Below are positions 43,309 through 53,174 of a stretch of DNA of 64,000 nt, piece after piece. Source of the stretch: Opitutus sp. (GTDB lineage: Bacteria > Verrucomicrobiota > Verrucomicrobiia > Opitutales > Opitutaceae); assembly GCA_024998815.1 (NCBI GenBank), contig JACEUQ010000001.1, positions 992,001 through 1,056,000 of the forward strand, given 5' to 3'. The notes below the pieces were generated by a model. The model saw nothing but the letters and a program-made list of their open reading frames with translations. It was not told the DNA's origin and did no database searches. The position numbers and the translations under genes were made by a program. Numbering within the stretch: the first letter of the stretch is position 1; every line of letters starts with the position of its first letter.

Positions 43309-46143
43309 ATGGGCCGCATACATAAACACGCGCGTGAGCGCCTTAACTTCGTCGGCGAAGTCCCTACCCCCACGCGGCTTTCGGCCTGCAAGACTTTCTT
43401 GCGCCTCGAAAGCGCCATGATCCGGATGCGCCACGACGCCGGCGAATCAGGCCTGCCTGTGGCCAGCGCCCGCAGTGCCATGATCGACGTGATGCTGTCG
43501 CATTTATTCGACTACGCCATCGCCTCCTACGAGCGGCTTAACGGCAAATTGCCCGCACCCGTTTCGCTGCTCGCCATCGGCGGCTACGGGCGCAGCGAAT
43601 TGAGCCCGCACAGCGACATCGACATCATGTTCCTGTTTCCGTCCAAGGTGAAGGAGGCGGTCATCAAACCGCTTCAGGCGCACCTCACCAACGACATTTT
43701 GTACATCCTCTGGGATTGCGGTCTTAAGGTGGGGCATTCCACGCGGACCATCGACGAGGTCTTCATCGAAGCCCGCAAGGACATCCAAAACAAAACCGCC
43801 CTGCTCGAAGCCAGGCTGGTGGCGGGCTCGACCACGCTGTTCGAGGGCTTTGTGCAAAGCTACCGGGCCTATTACACGATCGAAGACCCCAAGGGCTACA
43901 TCGGTTCCCGGCTGGAAGACCAGCGCAGCCGTCGGGCTAAACATGGCGACTCGGTTTTCCTCCAGGAACCCGACATCAAAAACGGCGTCGGCGGCATGCG
44001 CGACTACCAGAACGTGATCTGGATGGCGCGGGTGAAACTGGGCATCAGCGAACTCAAGGAGTTGGCCGATCAGCAGTATTTGAGGCAAAATGAGCTGCGG
44101 GATTTCCGCCGCGCCTACGAGTTCTTGCACCGCGTCCGCAACGAGCTGCACCTGCAGAAAAAACGCCCCACCGACGTGCTCGACCTAGAAGCGCAACCAC
44201 GCATTGCCCTCGGGCTGGGTTACACCAACAGCAACATGCTCGGACGGGTCGAGCAGTTCATGCGCGATTATTACCGCGCCGCGCAGACCATTTACCGCAT
44301 TTCGCGCACCGTGGAGAGCCGTCTTGCCCTCACGGTTGAAAAACCCAGCCGGTTCCAATCCTTCCGCGACTTGGTGCGCTCGCGCCGCTATGAGCGCGCC
44401 AAGCACCTCGACGGCTTCGTCCTGCGTAACCAAGAACTGAGTGCGGAAACCCCCAATGTGTTTCGCGACGACCGCGCACGCATGATCCGCGTTTTCCGCC
44501 ACTGCCAAAGTCTCGACGCGCAAATGGACCCGGCACTGCAGGCCTTGATACGCGAATCGCTCCCGCTGATCACGCGCAAGGTCTCGGAGTTGGCCGATGC
44601 GAACATCAGTTTCAAGGCGATCCTCGGCGAGTCGGGTAACGTTTATCCGACGCTCGCGCTCATGCACGAGTTGGGGGTGCTGGGGCGCTTCATCCCCGAA
44701 TTCGACGGGCTGACCTGCTTGGTGCAGCATGAATATTATCACCGGTACACGGCGGACATTCACACGCTCAACGCCATCCGCGAGCTGGACCGCATTTTCA
44801 CCGAGGCCGAGCCGATCACGCTCAAGTACCGCGCCGCGCTGCATGAAACCGGCGAGCCCACGCTGCTTTATCTGATCTTGCTGCTGCACGACATTGGCAA
44901 GGCCCGGGGCATCCAAGGCCACGCGGAAAGCGGCGTCGTGATTGCCCTGCCGATCCTGAAACGCCTCGGCGTCAGCCCTGAAAGCAGCGAATTAGTCACC
45001 TTCGTCATTAAAAATCATCTCATCATGGCACGCTTTTGGCAGAAGCGGGATGTAGATGACCCCAATACCGCCGCCGCATTTGCCGAACTGGTTCCCGACA
45101 CCGACAAGCTCCGTCAACTCTACGTGCACACGTTTTGCGACGCCCGCGGCACTGCCGAAGGACTCTGGAACGGCTACAAAGACGCGCTCCACACCAGCCT
45201 CTATGCCGCCACCCTCGATCACCTGGTCCACGGCCCCACACTGGTCACGCGCAACTCGGAACGCCTGCAAATGACCTTCCAAAAACTAGTTTCGCAAAAA
45301 CTGGGCGACCTCAGCGAGGACGAGATCTCAGCGCACTTTAACCTGCTGCCCGAGCGGTATTTCATCCACACCGACGAGGCTGAGATCACCCTACACCTGC
45401 GCATGGTTAACCGCCTGTTGAAATCCATCAACGAGGCCAACTCGATGGCCAGCTTGCGCCCCGTCATCGAGTGGAAGGACGACCTCAACCGCTCCCTCAC
45501 CGTGGTCAATATCGTCACCTGGGACCGCGCCGGGCTGTTCTACAAATTGGCCGGTGCCTTCAGCGTGGCCGGACTCTCGATTCTCGGCGCCAAGGTGATT
45601 TCGCGCGCCGACCACATCGCCATCGACACGTTTTACGTGGTCGAACCCAACCGCGGCATCGTCCAGAACGCCAAGGCTCAGGAAATTTTTGCGCGCACCG
45701 TTGAAGAGGCATTGGTCAGCAACAAGGACCTCTATCCCGACATCGTTGCGCAGGCCCGCAAGCTGCCTGCTCCGCGGTATATTGCTGTCACTAAAGGCGA
45801 TCTCCACCACGGCTCGTTCCCTCCCACCGTGGAGGTTTACCACGAGCTTTCGATGCAGCGCACCATCGTCGAAGTCCAAGCCCGCGACCAGATCGGCCTG
45901 CTTTTCCGTCTGGCCAAAACCATCAGCGATCATGGCTACGATATCACCTTCGCGCGCATCGGCACGGAACGTGGCATCGCCATTGACACCTTCTACATCG
46001 ACAACACCCCAGCCGAAGCCGACGCGCCCTCCGACACCGCTCGCCTGCATGGCCTGCGCGACGCCCTCGCCGCGATCATAGCCCCAGCCGAGCCCGTCGA
46101 ACCCGGCGCCTCTGGTCATACTCCGGCAGCCATTACGTTCTGA
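43309..46143 (+). CDS. glnD: bifunctional PII uridylyltransferase/uridylyl-removing enzyme
   Basis: 944 residues, a little longer than the E. coli enzyme. The nucleotidyltransferase motif GGYGRSELSPHSDIDIMF starts at about 91. The HD phosphohydrolase motif LLLHDIGKARG is at about 527. Two C-terminal ACT domains begin near VNIVTWDRAGLFYKLAGAFS and VQARDQIGLLFRLAKTISD. It adds UMP to PII when nitrogen is short and removes it when glutamine is high. It is followed after 42 bp by a histidine kinase gene. The N-terminal 35 residues look variable, so a later start is possible. Confidence 0.95.
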   Translation: MGRIHKHARERLNFVGEVPTPTRLSACKTFLRLESAMIRMRHDAGESGLPVASARSAMIDVMLSHLFDYAIASYERLNGKLPAPVSLLAIGGYGRSELSPHSDIDIMFLFPSKVKEAVIKPLQAHLTNDILYILWDCGLKVGHSTRTIDEVFIEARKDIQNKTALLEARLVAGSTTLFEGFVQSYRAYYTIEDPKGYIGSRLEDQRSRRAKHGDSVFLQEPDIKNGVGGMRDYQNVIWMARVKLGISELKELADQQYLRQNELRDFRRAYEFLHRVRNELHLQKKRPTDVLDLEAQPRIALGLGYTNSNMLGRVEQFMRDYYRAAQTIYRISRTVESRLALTVEKPSRFQSFRDLVRSRRYERAKHLDGFVLRNQELSAETPNVFRDDRARMIRVFRHCQSLDAQMDPALQALIRESLPLITRKVSELADANISFKAILGESGNVYPTLALMHELGVLGRFIPEFDGLTCLVQHEYYHRYTADIHTLNAIRELDRIFTEAEPITLKYRAALHETGEPTLLYLILLLHDIGKARGIQGHAESGVVIALPILKRLGVSPESSELVTFVIKNHLIMARFWQKRDVDDPNTAAAFAELVPDTDKLRQLYVHTFCDARGTAEGLWNGYKDALHTSLYAATLDHLVHGPTLVTRNSERLQMTFQKLVSQKLGDLSEDEISAHFNLLPERYFIHTDEAEITLHLRMVNRLLKSINEANSMASLRPVIEWKDDLNRSLTVVNIVTWDRAGLFYKLAGAFSVAGLSILGAKVISRADHIAIDTFYVVEPNRGIVQNAKAQEIFARTVEEALVSNKDLYPDIVAQARKLPAPRYIAVTKGDLHHGSFPPTVEVYHELSMQRTIVEVQARDQIGLLFRLAKTISDHGYDITFARIGTERGIAIDTFYIDNTPAEADAPSDTARLHGLRDALAAIIAPAEPVEPGASGHTPAAITF

Positions 46144-46185
46144 GTTTGCCCGTCGCCTTTTCGGCGGGATACTCACTCCCCAACC

Positions 46186-47892
46186 ATGGACGCCGTCACC
46201 GATCCGCGCGCCGATCGCGCCCTTTATCGCATCAGTAGCCTAGCCGGACGAATCGATGATCCGCGTGAGGCGCTCAATGCCATTCTCACGGTCACCATCG
46301 AAACCCTGCACGCCTTCTCCGGCTCGATTTCCCTGCTCAACCCCGACACCGGGAAACTCGAAATCGACGTCCAACAAGGCCTGTGTAGCGATGCCGACGA
46401 GATTACGCTTCGCTTAGGACAAGGCATCACCGGCTGGGTCGCCTTTCATGGCCGCCCCCAACTCGTGACCAACGTGGCCGCCGATCCGCGCTACGTCTCC
46501 ATTCGCAAAGAGGTGCGCAGTGAAATGGCCGCGCCCATGGTCGAAATCGGCGGGCAAATTCTCGGGGTGATTAACGTGGACAGCGACCGCTTGGGCGGCT
46601 TCGACGAAGTCGACCTCGCTCTGCTTATTCGCATCAGCGAAGAAGCCACGGCGGTCATGCAGCGGCTCTGGCAATTGCGCCACCTTAAGGGCAAGGCCCG
46701 CCAGCTCGAATCCCTCATCACCATAGGCCAATCGTTGGTGGGTAAATTAGAGCAGCAGGAGCTTTTTGATACGATCACCCGTGACGCCCGCATTATCACC
46801 AACACCTGCGCCTGCGCCTTTTACCTGTATAATGCGCCCCGCGACACCCTCAGCCTGATCTCGTTAACCACCACCGCAGCCCCCCCCCTGCCCGCTCCCG
46901 AGCTGCCCGTCGCCTCCTGCCTGCTGTCCGCCGCCCTGCACACCCGCCGCCAGATCGAATTCCTCAACATCCAATCCCCCGAGTTTCGCGACGTGGTCGA
47001 TATGCCGGCGGACCCCACGCTGCGCTCGCTGCTCGCCGCTCCCGTTATTTACGAAAACGAGGTCATCGGCGTACTCGCCGTGTTCACCGACCACATCCAC
47101 CGCTTCAACAACGACGAAAAGCGCCTGCTCGCCGCCCTCGCCTCCCTCGGTGCCGTGGCGCTGCAAAACTCACGCCTCTACTCCCGTGTTTTCCAAAGCG
47201 AGGAGTCGCTGCGCAAAAATGAGCAGCTCACCACCCTCGGCCTGCTCGCCGCCGAGATCGCCCACGAAATCCGCAACCCCCTCACGGTCATTAAACTGCT
47301 CTTCGGCTACCTCGACCTGGATTTTCCCGCCAACGACCCCCGCCGCACCGATGTTAGAGTTATCAGCGAAAAACTCGACCAGCTCGAAGCCATCGTCTCG
47401 CGGGTGCTCAATTTCGCCAAGGCCCCCTCCAGCCTCCACTCGCGCTGGGCCCTGACCGATATGGTCGGCGACACCATCGTGCTCATCCGCCTCAAACTCG
47501 CACAGAGCAAGATCCAGCTCCGCTTCGAGCCACCGCCACGTCCCTTGGTCGTCGAAGTCCACAAAGGCCAGATCCAGCAGGTGCTGCTCAACCTGCTCAT
47601 CAATTCTACTCAGGCGATGCACGATGGGGGCAAGATCACCATTCGCTGCACGACTGAAACACGCAGTGAAACCGAGTTTGCGCTCATCGATATCACCGAC
47701 ACCGGACGCGGTATACCCGAGGAATTAAGGGCGCACATTTTCGACTCGTTTCTCTCGGGCCGCACAGACGGCACGGGGCTGGGCTTGGCCATCGCCAAAC
47801 GGATTATGCTTTCCCACTACGGCGACATTACCTTGCTCGAATCCGGCCCGACTGGCACCACCCTGCGGCTCTCACTCCCACTCGTTACTTAA
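46186..47892 (+). CDS. GAF-domain sensor histidine kinase
   Basis: 568 residues with no membrane segment. There are two GAF domains (about 15-170, LRLGQGITGWVAFHGRPQLV; and 185-340, RSLLAAPVIYENEVIGVLAVF). The HisKA helix has phospho-acceptor H360 in AAEIAHEIRNPLTVIK, and the HATPase has NLLINSTQAMHDGG, DTGRGIPEELRAHIF and GTGLGLAIAKRI. It should sense a cytosolic small-molecule signal. It follows glnD closely and is followed 6 bp later by a small membrane protein. No response regulator is adjacent. Confidence 0.93.
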   Translation: MDAVTDPRADRALYRISSLAGRIDDPREALNAILTVTIETLHAFSGSISLLNPDTGKLEIDVQQGLCSDADEITLRLGQGITGWVAFHGRPQLVTNVAADPRYVSIRKEVRSEMAAPMVEIGGQILGVINVDSDRLGGFDEVDLALLIRISEEATAVMQRLWQLRHLKGKARQLESLITIGQSLVGKLEQQELFDTITRDARIITNTCACAFYLYNAPRDTLSLISLTTTAAPPLPAPELPVASCLLSAALHTRRQIEFLNIQSPEFRDVVDMPADPTLRSLLAAPVIYENEVIGVLAVFTDHIHRFNNDEKRLLAALASLGAVALQNSRLYSRVFQSEESLRKNEQLTTLGLLAAEIAHEIRNPLTVIKLLFGYLDLDFPANDPRRTDVRVISEKLDQLEAIVSRVLNFAKAPSSLHSRWALTDMVGDTIVLIRLKLAQSKIQLRFEPPPRPLVVEVHKGQIQQVLLNLLINSTQAMHDGGKITIRCTTETRSETEFALIDITDTGRGIPEELRAHIFDSFLSGRTDGTGLGLAIAKRIMLSHYGDITLLESGPTGTTLRLSLPLVT

Positions 47893-47898
47893 GCTCTC

Positions 47899-48081
47899 AT
47901 GGCATCCTTTTCCGAAAACCGCCCCGTCCTGATCACCGCCGCCATCGGCCTATTAATCGCCGGAGTCCTGGTGCTGTGCCTGGCCCGCTTACCCCTGCAG
48001 GTCCGCCTAATCGTTTGCGTGGTTAACGTGATCTCTGCCTGCGTGCTTGCCGTAGCCGTGCGCCAGCTCCCGCCGCGCTGA
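47899..48081 (+). CDS. 60-residue two-span membrane protein, unknown
   Basis: ATG at 47899, 6 bp after the kinase stop. Two hydrophobic segments (about 11-30 VLITAAIGLLIAGVLVLCLA and 36-53 VRLIVCVVNVISACVLAV) are separated by a short LPLQ loop. The tight spacing suggests co-translation with the kinase, and it might be a membrane tether or unrelated. I recognise no family. Confidence 0.6.
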   Translation: MASFSENRPVLITAAIGLLIAGVLVLCLARLPLQVRLIVCVVNVISACVLAVAVRQLPPR

Positions 48082-48193
48082 ACCACTTCGACTAAAATCC
48101 GCCGCGAATCGCCGGCTCGATAAAGCGCATTAAAAGTCGCGTAACGCTTCAATTGACGAGCACGCCAAACCCCTCCTTAGATGTCCAATTCCC

Positions 48194-49498
48194 ATGAGCG
48201 TCCCCTCCATTAACATCGGCATCTGCGGCCTCGGTACCGTCGGTCAAGGCGTGTGGAAACACATCGAAGCCAACCGCGCCGCCCTCGAATCCCGTCTCGG
48301 CGTTACGCTCAATCTCGCCCGCGCCTCGGTCCGCGATCTCAAGAAAAAGCGCACCGTGCGCGTCGCCGCGACCAAGCTCACCCTCGATCCGCTGTCCATC
48401 GCCACCGATCCGGCGATCCACATCGTGTGCGAGCTCATTGGCGGCACCACCTTGGCCCGCGAGATCACCTTGGCCGCCCTGAAGTCAGGCAAGACGGTCG
48501 TCTCCGCCAACAAAGCCCTGCTCTGCAAACACGGTCCCGAGCTCTTCGCCGCCGCCCGCAAACATGGCGGCCACTTCCTGTTCGAGGCATCGGTCGCCGG
48601 TGGCATTCCCATCATCAAAGCCCTGCGCGAGGGCTTGGTCGCCAACCGTTTCAAGCTCATCTACGGCATCCTCAACGGCACCTGTAACTACATTCTCACC
48701 CGCATGGAGCGCGAGGGATTGCCGTATCCCCAAATCCTCGCCGAGGCCAAGGCGCTCGGTTACGCCGAGGCCGACGAATCCCTCGACGTCGAGGGCTGGG
48801 ACACCGCCCACAAGGCCTCCATCCTCGCCTTCCTTGCTCACGGCATTTGGGTGCCCACCGAAAAAATGCTCGTCGAGGGCATCACCCACATCACCCAGAC
48901 CGACCTCGCCTACGCCCGCGAAAACGGTTTCGCGATCAAGCTGCTGGCGATCATCTCCTGCGAGGCCGACACCGGCGAGGTGTTTGTGCGCGTTCACCCG
49001 ACGCTCATCCCGCGCACCAAGGTGTTGGCCAACGTCAACGAGGTTTACAACGGCATCTCCGTCACCGGCGACGTCGTGGGCGAGACCGTTTACATCGGCC
49101 GAGGCGCCGGCCAGGACCCGACTGCCAGCGCGGTGATCAGCGACATCGTTGACGCCGTGATTCTCCTCAAGCGGGGCAACGGGCAACTACCCGCTCCTGT
49201 CGAGACCCATGCCACCCTCACGCCGCTGCAAAGCATCACCGGCAGTTACTACCTGCGCCTTGAAGTCAAAGATGAGCCCGGTGTACTCGCCAAGATCGCC
49301 AGCGCCACGGCCACGCTCGACGTGAGCATCGCTAGCGTTCTCCAGCGCCCAAGCGAAACCGCCGGAGCCGCCTCGCTCATCCTCACGACTCATCAGTCCA
49401 ACGAAAAGGCGATCCGCGCCACGGTTGCCCGCCTCAAGAAATTGTCCTGCGTAGTCAGCGAGCCTGTACTCCTGCGCATCGCCGACTTCGCCGCCTGA
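48194..49498 (+). CDS. hom: homoserine dehydrogenase
   Basis: 434 residues. The Rossmann motif is INIGICGLGTVGQGVWKHI. The catalytic core has GGIPIIKALREGLVANRF, GILNGTCNYILTRME and ADESLDVEGWDTAHKASILA. A C-terminal ACT domain (YYLRLEVKDEPGVLAKIASA) provides allosteric control, as in monofunctional Gram-negative enzymes. It reduces aspartate semialdehyde to homoserine. lysC follows 32 bp downstream. Confidence 0.96.
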   Translation: MSVPSINIGICGLGTVGQGVWKHIEANRAALESRLGVTLNLARASVRDLKKKRTVRVAATKLTLDPLSIATDPAIHIVCELIGGTTLAREITLAALKSGKTVVSANKALLCKHGPELFAAARKHGGHFLFEASVAGGIPIIKALREGLVANRFKLIYGILNGTCNYILTRMEREGLPYPQILAEAKALGYAEADESLDVEGWDTAHKASILAFLAHGIWVPTEKMLVEGITHITQTDLAYARENGFAIKLLAIISCEADTGEVFVRVHPTLIPRTKVLANVNEVYNGISVTGDVVGETVYIGRGAGQDPTASAVISDIVDAVILLKRGNGQLPAPVETHATLTPLQSITGSYYLRLEVKDEPGVLAKIASATATLDVSIASVLQRPSETAGAASLILTTHQSNEKAIRATVARLKKLSCVVSEPVLLRIADFAA

Positions 49499-49530
49499 TC
49501 TTTTTTTCAACCCACCTCTTTCCAAAATCC

Positions 49531-50748
49531 ATGGCTAGAATTGTCCAAAAATATGGCGGCACCTCAGTTGGTGACGTCGAACGCATCCGTAAAGTCGCCG
49601 AGCGCATCAAGGCGATCCGCGAAGAGGGTAACGAGCTCGTCATCGTCGTCTCGGCGCGTGCCGGCGTAACCAACGAGCTCATTGCCCGCGCCAAAGCCGT
49701 GTGCGCCAACCCGAGCGAGCGCGAGATGGACCAACTGCTCTCCATCGGCGAGCAGGAGACCATCGCCCTGACCGCCATGGCGCTGCACGGCGTCGGTGTT
49801 CCGGCGGTCTCCTACACCGGCGCACAAGCCGGCATTTTAACCGACACGGTTCACACCAAGGCCAAAATCACCACGATCAACGCCAAGCCCATCGCCGACG
49901 ACCTCAAGGCGGGCAAGGTCGTGATCGTCGCCGGTTTTCAGGGCATCAACGGCGAAGGCCAAACCACCACGCTCGGCCGCGGCGGTTCCGACCTCACCGC
50001 CATCGCCTTGGCTGCCGCGCTTCAGGCCGACAAATGCGAGATCTATACTGACGTTGACGGCGTTTACACCGCTGACCCGCGCGTGGTTAAAGACGCCAAA
50101 AAACTCCAGGAAATCTCCTATGACGAGATGCTGGAGTTGGCCTCGTCCGGCTCGAAAGTCATGCAGTCCCGCTCAGTCGAATTTGCCGCCAAGTACGGCG
50201 TCGTTTTCGAAGTCCGCTCCTCCTTTAACTACAACCCAGGAACCATCGTGAAACAGGAAATCGCTTACATGGAAAAGGTCGTCGTGCGCGGTGTCGCCGT
50301 CGACAAAGACCAGGCCAAGATCATCGTCTCTAACATCCTCGACAAGCCCGGCTCCGCCGCGAAGGTCTTCCGCGCCTTGGCCGACGCCAGCATCATCGTC
50401 GACATGATCGTGCAGAACGTGGGCCGCAACGGCATCGCCAACCTCACCTTCACCGTTCCGCTCACCGACAGCCAGAAGGCCATCAAGACCTTGGAGCCCG
50501 TGCTCGACGCCATCGGTGGCGGCCAAGTCGCGATCCACGAAAACATTGCCAAGCTCTCCGTTGTTGGCGTGGGCATGAAGACCCACTCCGGCGTGGCCGC
50601 CACGCTGTTCCAGGCGCTGGCCGACGCTTCGATCAACATCGAGCTGATCAGCACCTCGGAAATCAAAATCTCGGTGGTGATCGACCGCGACAAAGCCGAC
50701 GAGGCCGCCCGCGTCGCCCACGCCGCCTTCGAGCTGGAGAAGCTGTAA
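49531..50748 (+). CDS. lysC: aspartate kinase
   Basis: 405 residues, monofunctional type. The kinase domain opens IVQKYGGTSVGDVERIRKVA and includes GRGGSDLTAIALAAALQADKCEIYTDVDGVYTADPR. Two ACT domains follow (VVRGVAVDKDQAKIIVSNI and AKLSVVGVGMKTHSGVAATLFQAL), which usually mediate lysine/threonine feedback. It phosphorylates aspartate as the entry to Lys, Thr and Met synthesis. It lies between hom and thrC, separated from thrC by a four-helix protein gene. Confidence 0.96.
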   Translation: MARIVQKYGGTSVGDVERIRKVAERIKAIREEGNELVIVVSARAGVTNELIARAKAVCANPSEREMDQLLSIGEQETIALTAMALHGVGVPAVSYTGAQAGILTDTVHTKAKITTINAKPIADDLKAGKVVIVAGFQGINGEGQTTTLGRGGSDLTAIALAAALQADKCEIYTDVDGVYTADPRVVKDAKKLQEISYDEMLELASSGSKVMQSRSVEFAAKYGVVFEVRSSFNYNPGTIVKQEIAYMEKVVVRGVAVDKDQAKIIVSNILDKPGSAAKVFRALADASIIVDMIVQNVGRNGIANLTFTVPLTDSQKAIKTLEPVLDAIGGGQVAIHENIAKLSVVGVGMKTHSGVAATLFQALADASINIELISTSEIKISVVIDRDKADEAARVAHAAFELEKL

Positions 50749-50768
50749 AGGCAGTACTCAGCAGTCAG

Positions 50769-51203
50769 ATGCCAGACGACAGAAATCAGTCCAAACCAGC
50801 CGCGATCCGGCATTTTACTGATCTTGTCGTTTGGCGTAAGGCCCACGAGCTGAGCCTAGGAGTTTTCATGCTATCCAAAACCTGGCCGATAGAAGAGCGC
50901 TACGCATTAACGGATCAAGTCAGGCGTTCAACCCGCTCAATTGGGGCGAACCTAGCTGAAGCCTGGGGCAAACGCCGCTACGAGGCTGCGTTTGTCGCCA
51001 AGCTCACAGACTCTGACGCCGAAGCTCACGAAACCGAGCACTGGCTCATCAATGCGCAAGCGCACGGCTACATCACCGTCAACGAACTCACCCACTTACG
51101 CTCCCTACTCGATGAGGTCGGACGGATGTTAGGCTCGATGATCGCTCGCCCAGAGTCCTTTATCACCAAACCCGTTACGGGGAGTAGGAGAGATGTCAGA
51201 TGA
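50769..51203 (+). CDS. four-helix bundle protein (S23/IVS family)
   Basis: 144 residues with the hallmark order FTDLVVWRKAHELSLGVFML, YALTDQVRRSTRSIGANLAEAWGK, and LTDSDAEAHETEHWLINAQAHGYI. Homologues occur in intervening sequences of 23S rRNA and as free genes; their role is unknown. It sits between lysC and thrC, 20 bp after lysC, and is followed by a run of degenerate short tandem repeats, suggesting it was inserted into the operon. Confidence 0.87.
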   Translation: MPDDRNQSKPAAIRHFTDLVVWRKAHELSLGVFMLSKTWPIEERYALTDQVRRSTRSIGANLAEAWGKRRYEAAFVAKLTDSDAEAHETEHWLINAQAHGYITVNELTHLRSLLDEVGRMLGSMIARPESFITKPVTGSRRDVR

Positions 51204-51321
51204 GAGATGTCAGACGTCAGCGGTCAGACGTCAGACCTCCGACTCCTGACCTCCGACCTCTGATAGCTGACCTCCGACCTCTGACCTCTGACCGCTGACC
51301 TCCGATAGCTGACCTCTGACT
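51192..51321. repeat. degenerate short tandem repeats (TGACCTCCGA-like)
   Basis: Words such as CTGACCTCCGACCTCTGA and CTGACCGCTGACCTCCGATAG recur with a basic period of about 7 or 10 bp. The left part has the complementary sense (GATGTCAGA, GCGGTCAGA), so the array is partly self-complementary. It separates the four-helix gene from thrC. A shorter stretch of the same words occurs at about 3700-3737. Confidence 0.75.
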
Positions 51322-51330
51322 TCTTCACCT

Positions 51331-52692
51331 ATGCTCTTCACAAGCACCCGCGGACAGACTCCGCCCCTCAGCTTCTCCGACGCCGTTGCCACAGGCCTAG
51401 CGCCCGACGGCGGGCTCTACCTGCCCGAGACGCTGCCCCAGTTCACCGCCGCCGACCTAGCGCGCTTCGAGCCGCTGCCCTACGCCGAGCTGTGCTTTGA
51501 GTTTCTAAAACACTTCGCCACCGACATCGAGCCGGCGACCCTGCGCACGCTCATCGCGCAAAGTTACACCACGTTCTCGCACCCCGACATCGCGCCCATC
51601 GTCCGCCTCGACGAACGCACCTCGGTGCTGGAGCTTTTCCACGGCCCCACCCTCGCGTTCAAAGACTTCGCCCTCCAGCTGCTGGGCAACCTTTACGGCC
51701 ACCAATGCGCCGTGCGCGGGCAGACGATCAACGTGCTTGGCGCCACCTCCGGCGACACCGGCTCGGCGGCGATTCACGGACTGCTGGGCAAACCCGGCAC
51801 CGCGATTTTCATCCTTTATCCCGACGGCCGCACCTCGCCGCTCCAAGAGCGCCAGATGGCCTGCACCGGTGCGGACAACGTGTACGCCATCGCCGTCGAT
51901 GGCTCGTTTGACGACGCCCAGGCCTCGCTCAAGGAGATCTTTGCCGACCAAGATTTCCGCATGCGCCACCGGCTCTCGGCGGTAAACTCGATTAACCTAG
52001 CGCGCGTGTTGGCGCAGTGCGTTTATTATCTCTACGCGTATCTGCGTCTGCCCGCAGCGACGCGTGCCGAAACTGAGTTCGTGGTCCCCACGGGCAATTT
52101 TGGTAACGTACTTGCCGGCTGGATGCTCCAGAAAATGGGCGTGCCGATCCACAGTTTCAAGGTCGCCACCAACCAGAACGACATCCTCTACCGCCTGTTC
52201 ACCACCGGCGATTACCGCGTTTCATCGGTGGCCCCCAGCCTCGCACCTTCGATGGATATTCAGGTTTCGAGCAACTTTGAGCGTTTCCTCTACCTGAGTC
52301 TGGGCCGTGACGCCGCCAAGGTCCGCGAGGTCATGGAGACGTTTAAGACGACGGGCGGGTATAAATTCCAAGCCTTCGACCGCGACACGTTTAGCGCCTC
52401 GCGCTGCACCGACGCGCAGATCCCCGGGATCATCCAGTCGGTTTATCAGCGCTACGGTTACGTGGTTGATCCGCACACCGCCTGCGGTTTCGCCGACTTG
52501 GCGAAAGATCGTCCCAGCCTGATCCTAGCGACGGCCAGCCCGGCTAAGTTCCCCGACACGATTATTTCCGCGATCGGGGTAGAACCGAAAGACCCGAGCT
52601 TGGAGACGTTAAAACAACGCCCGTTGAAGAAACATTTACTCAAAGCCGACGCGGTCTCGATCCGCGCCTTTATCGACGCCCACGCGGTGTAA
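51331..52692 (+). CDS. thrC: threonine synthase
   Basis: 453 residues, the longer class of ThrC. The N-terminal domain begins FTSTRGQTPPLSFSDAVATGLAPDGGLYLPE. The PLP lysine is about K111 in FHGPTLAFKDFALQLL, and the phosphate-binding loop is GATSGDTGSAAI. VPTGNFGNVLAGWMLQKMG is also typical. It converts O-phosphohomoserine to threonine. It completes the hom-lysC-thrC cluster; no homoserine kinase gene is in this cluster. Confidence 0.96.
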   Translation: MLFTSTRGQTPPLSFSDAVATGLAPDGGLYLPETLPQFTAADLARFEPLPYAELCFEFLKHFATDIEPATLRTLIAQSYTTFSHPDIAPIVRLDERTSVLELFHGPTLAFKDFALQLLGNLYGHQCAVRGQTINVLGATSGDTGSAAIHGLLGKPGTAIFILYPDGRTSPLQERQMACTGADNVYAIAVDGSFDDAQASLKEIFADQDFRMRHRLSAVNSINLARVLAQCVYYLYAYLRLPAATRAETEFVVPTGNFGNVLAGWMLQKMGVPIHSFKVATNQNDILYRLFTTGDYRVSSVAPSLAPSMDIQVSSNFERFLYLSLGRDAAKVREVMETFKTTGGYKFQAFDRDTFSASRCTDAQIPGIIQSVYQRYGYVVDPHTACGFADLAKDRPSLILATASPAKFPDTIISAIGVEPKDPSLETLKQRPLKKHLLKADAVSIRAFIDAHAV

Positions 52693-53174
52693 ACTTAGGC
52701 AGACCGCGCAATCACAACCGTCCGCGCCCTGAGCCTGGCAATCGGCAAAAAACCCAAGAGGCGCCTCAACCTAAGTGTCACCTAATAGGTGACACTTGGC
52801 CTGACGAACCGACACGGGAAAGTTAAATACGGGGGCCAAGGCGAAGGCATCGCAGTTTTTGGACAACGGTAAGTGAAGCGGCGGTGGCTCGACGTATTGC
52901 AAAAGCAGGTGGGCGTTACGCTACAGGGATGCACGCATGACCATCCTTCAGTCTGCATAGCTCGAAAACGACTGCCGGAGCAGACTGGAAGTCGCTCGCC
53001 AAACTCTAGGAGAAGACTGGCAGTCTGCGCGACTTTTCAGCCGTTCAATGGCCGATTCGCCCGAGACGATGCACGGGGTTCGCACTCACCCGCTGCGACG
53101 ACCTCCGGGGTAACGAACGACAGGCAAACCCCGCTTGCCAGCGAAGGGCTGAGCCGCAAGCTTCGTCCTTTCTC
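52693..53174. other. intergenic region with a perfect palindrome
   Basis: No gene seen. At 52773-52797 AAGTGTCACCTA and TAGGTGACACTT form a perfect 12-bp inverted repeat around one base, 80 bp after thrC. There is no T run, so it is either a weak terminator or a REP-like unit. The rest is unremarkable and should contain the cimA promoter. Confidence 0.5.
52773..52797. repeat. perfect 12-bp inverted repeat
   Basis: AAGTGTCACCTA, one A, TAGGTGACACTT. It could be a hairpin in the thrC transcript or an operator-like site. Confidence 0.75.

Noticed and set aside
43083-43325. 80-residue plus-strand frame before glnD
   Set aside because: Runs through the terminator hairpin and into glnD in another frame; no protein character.
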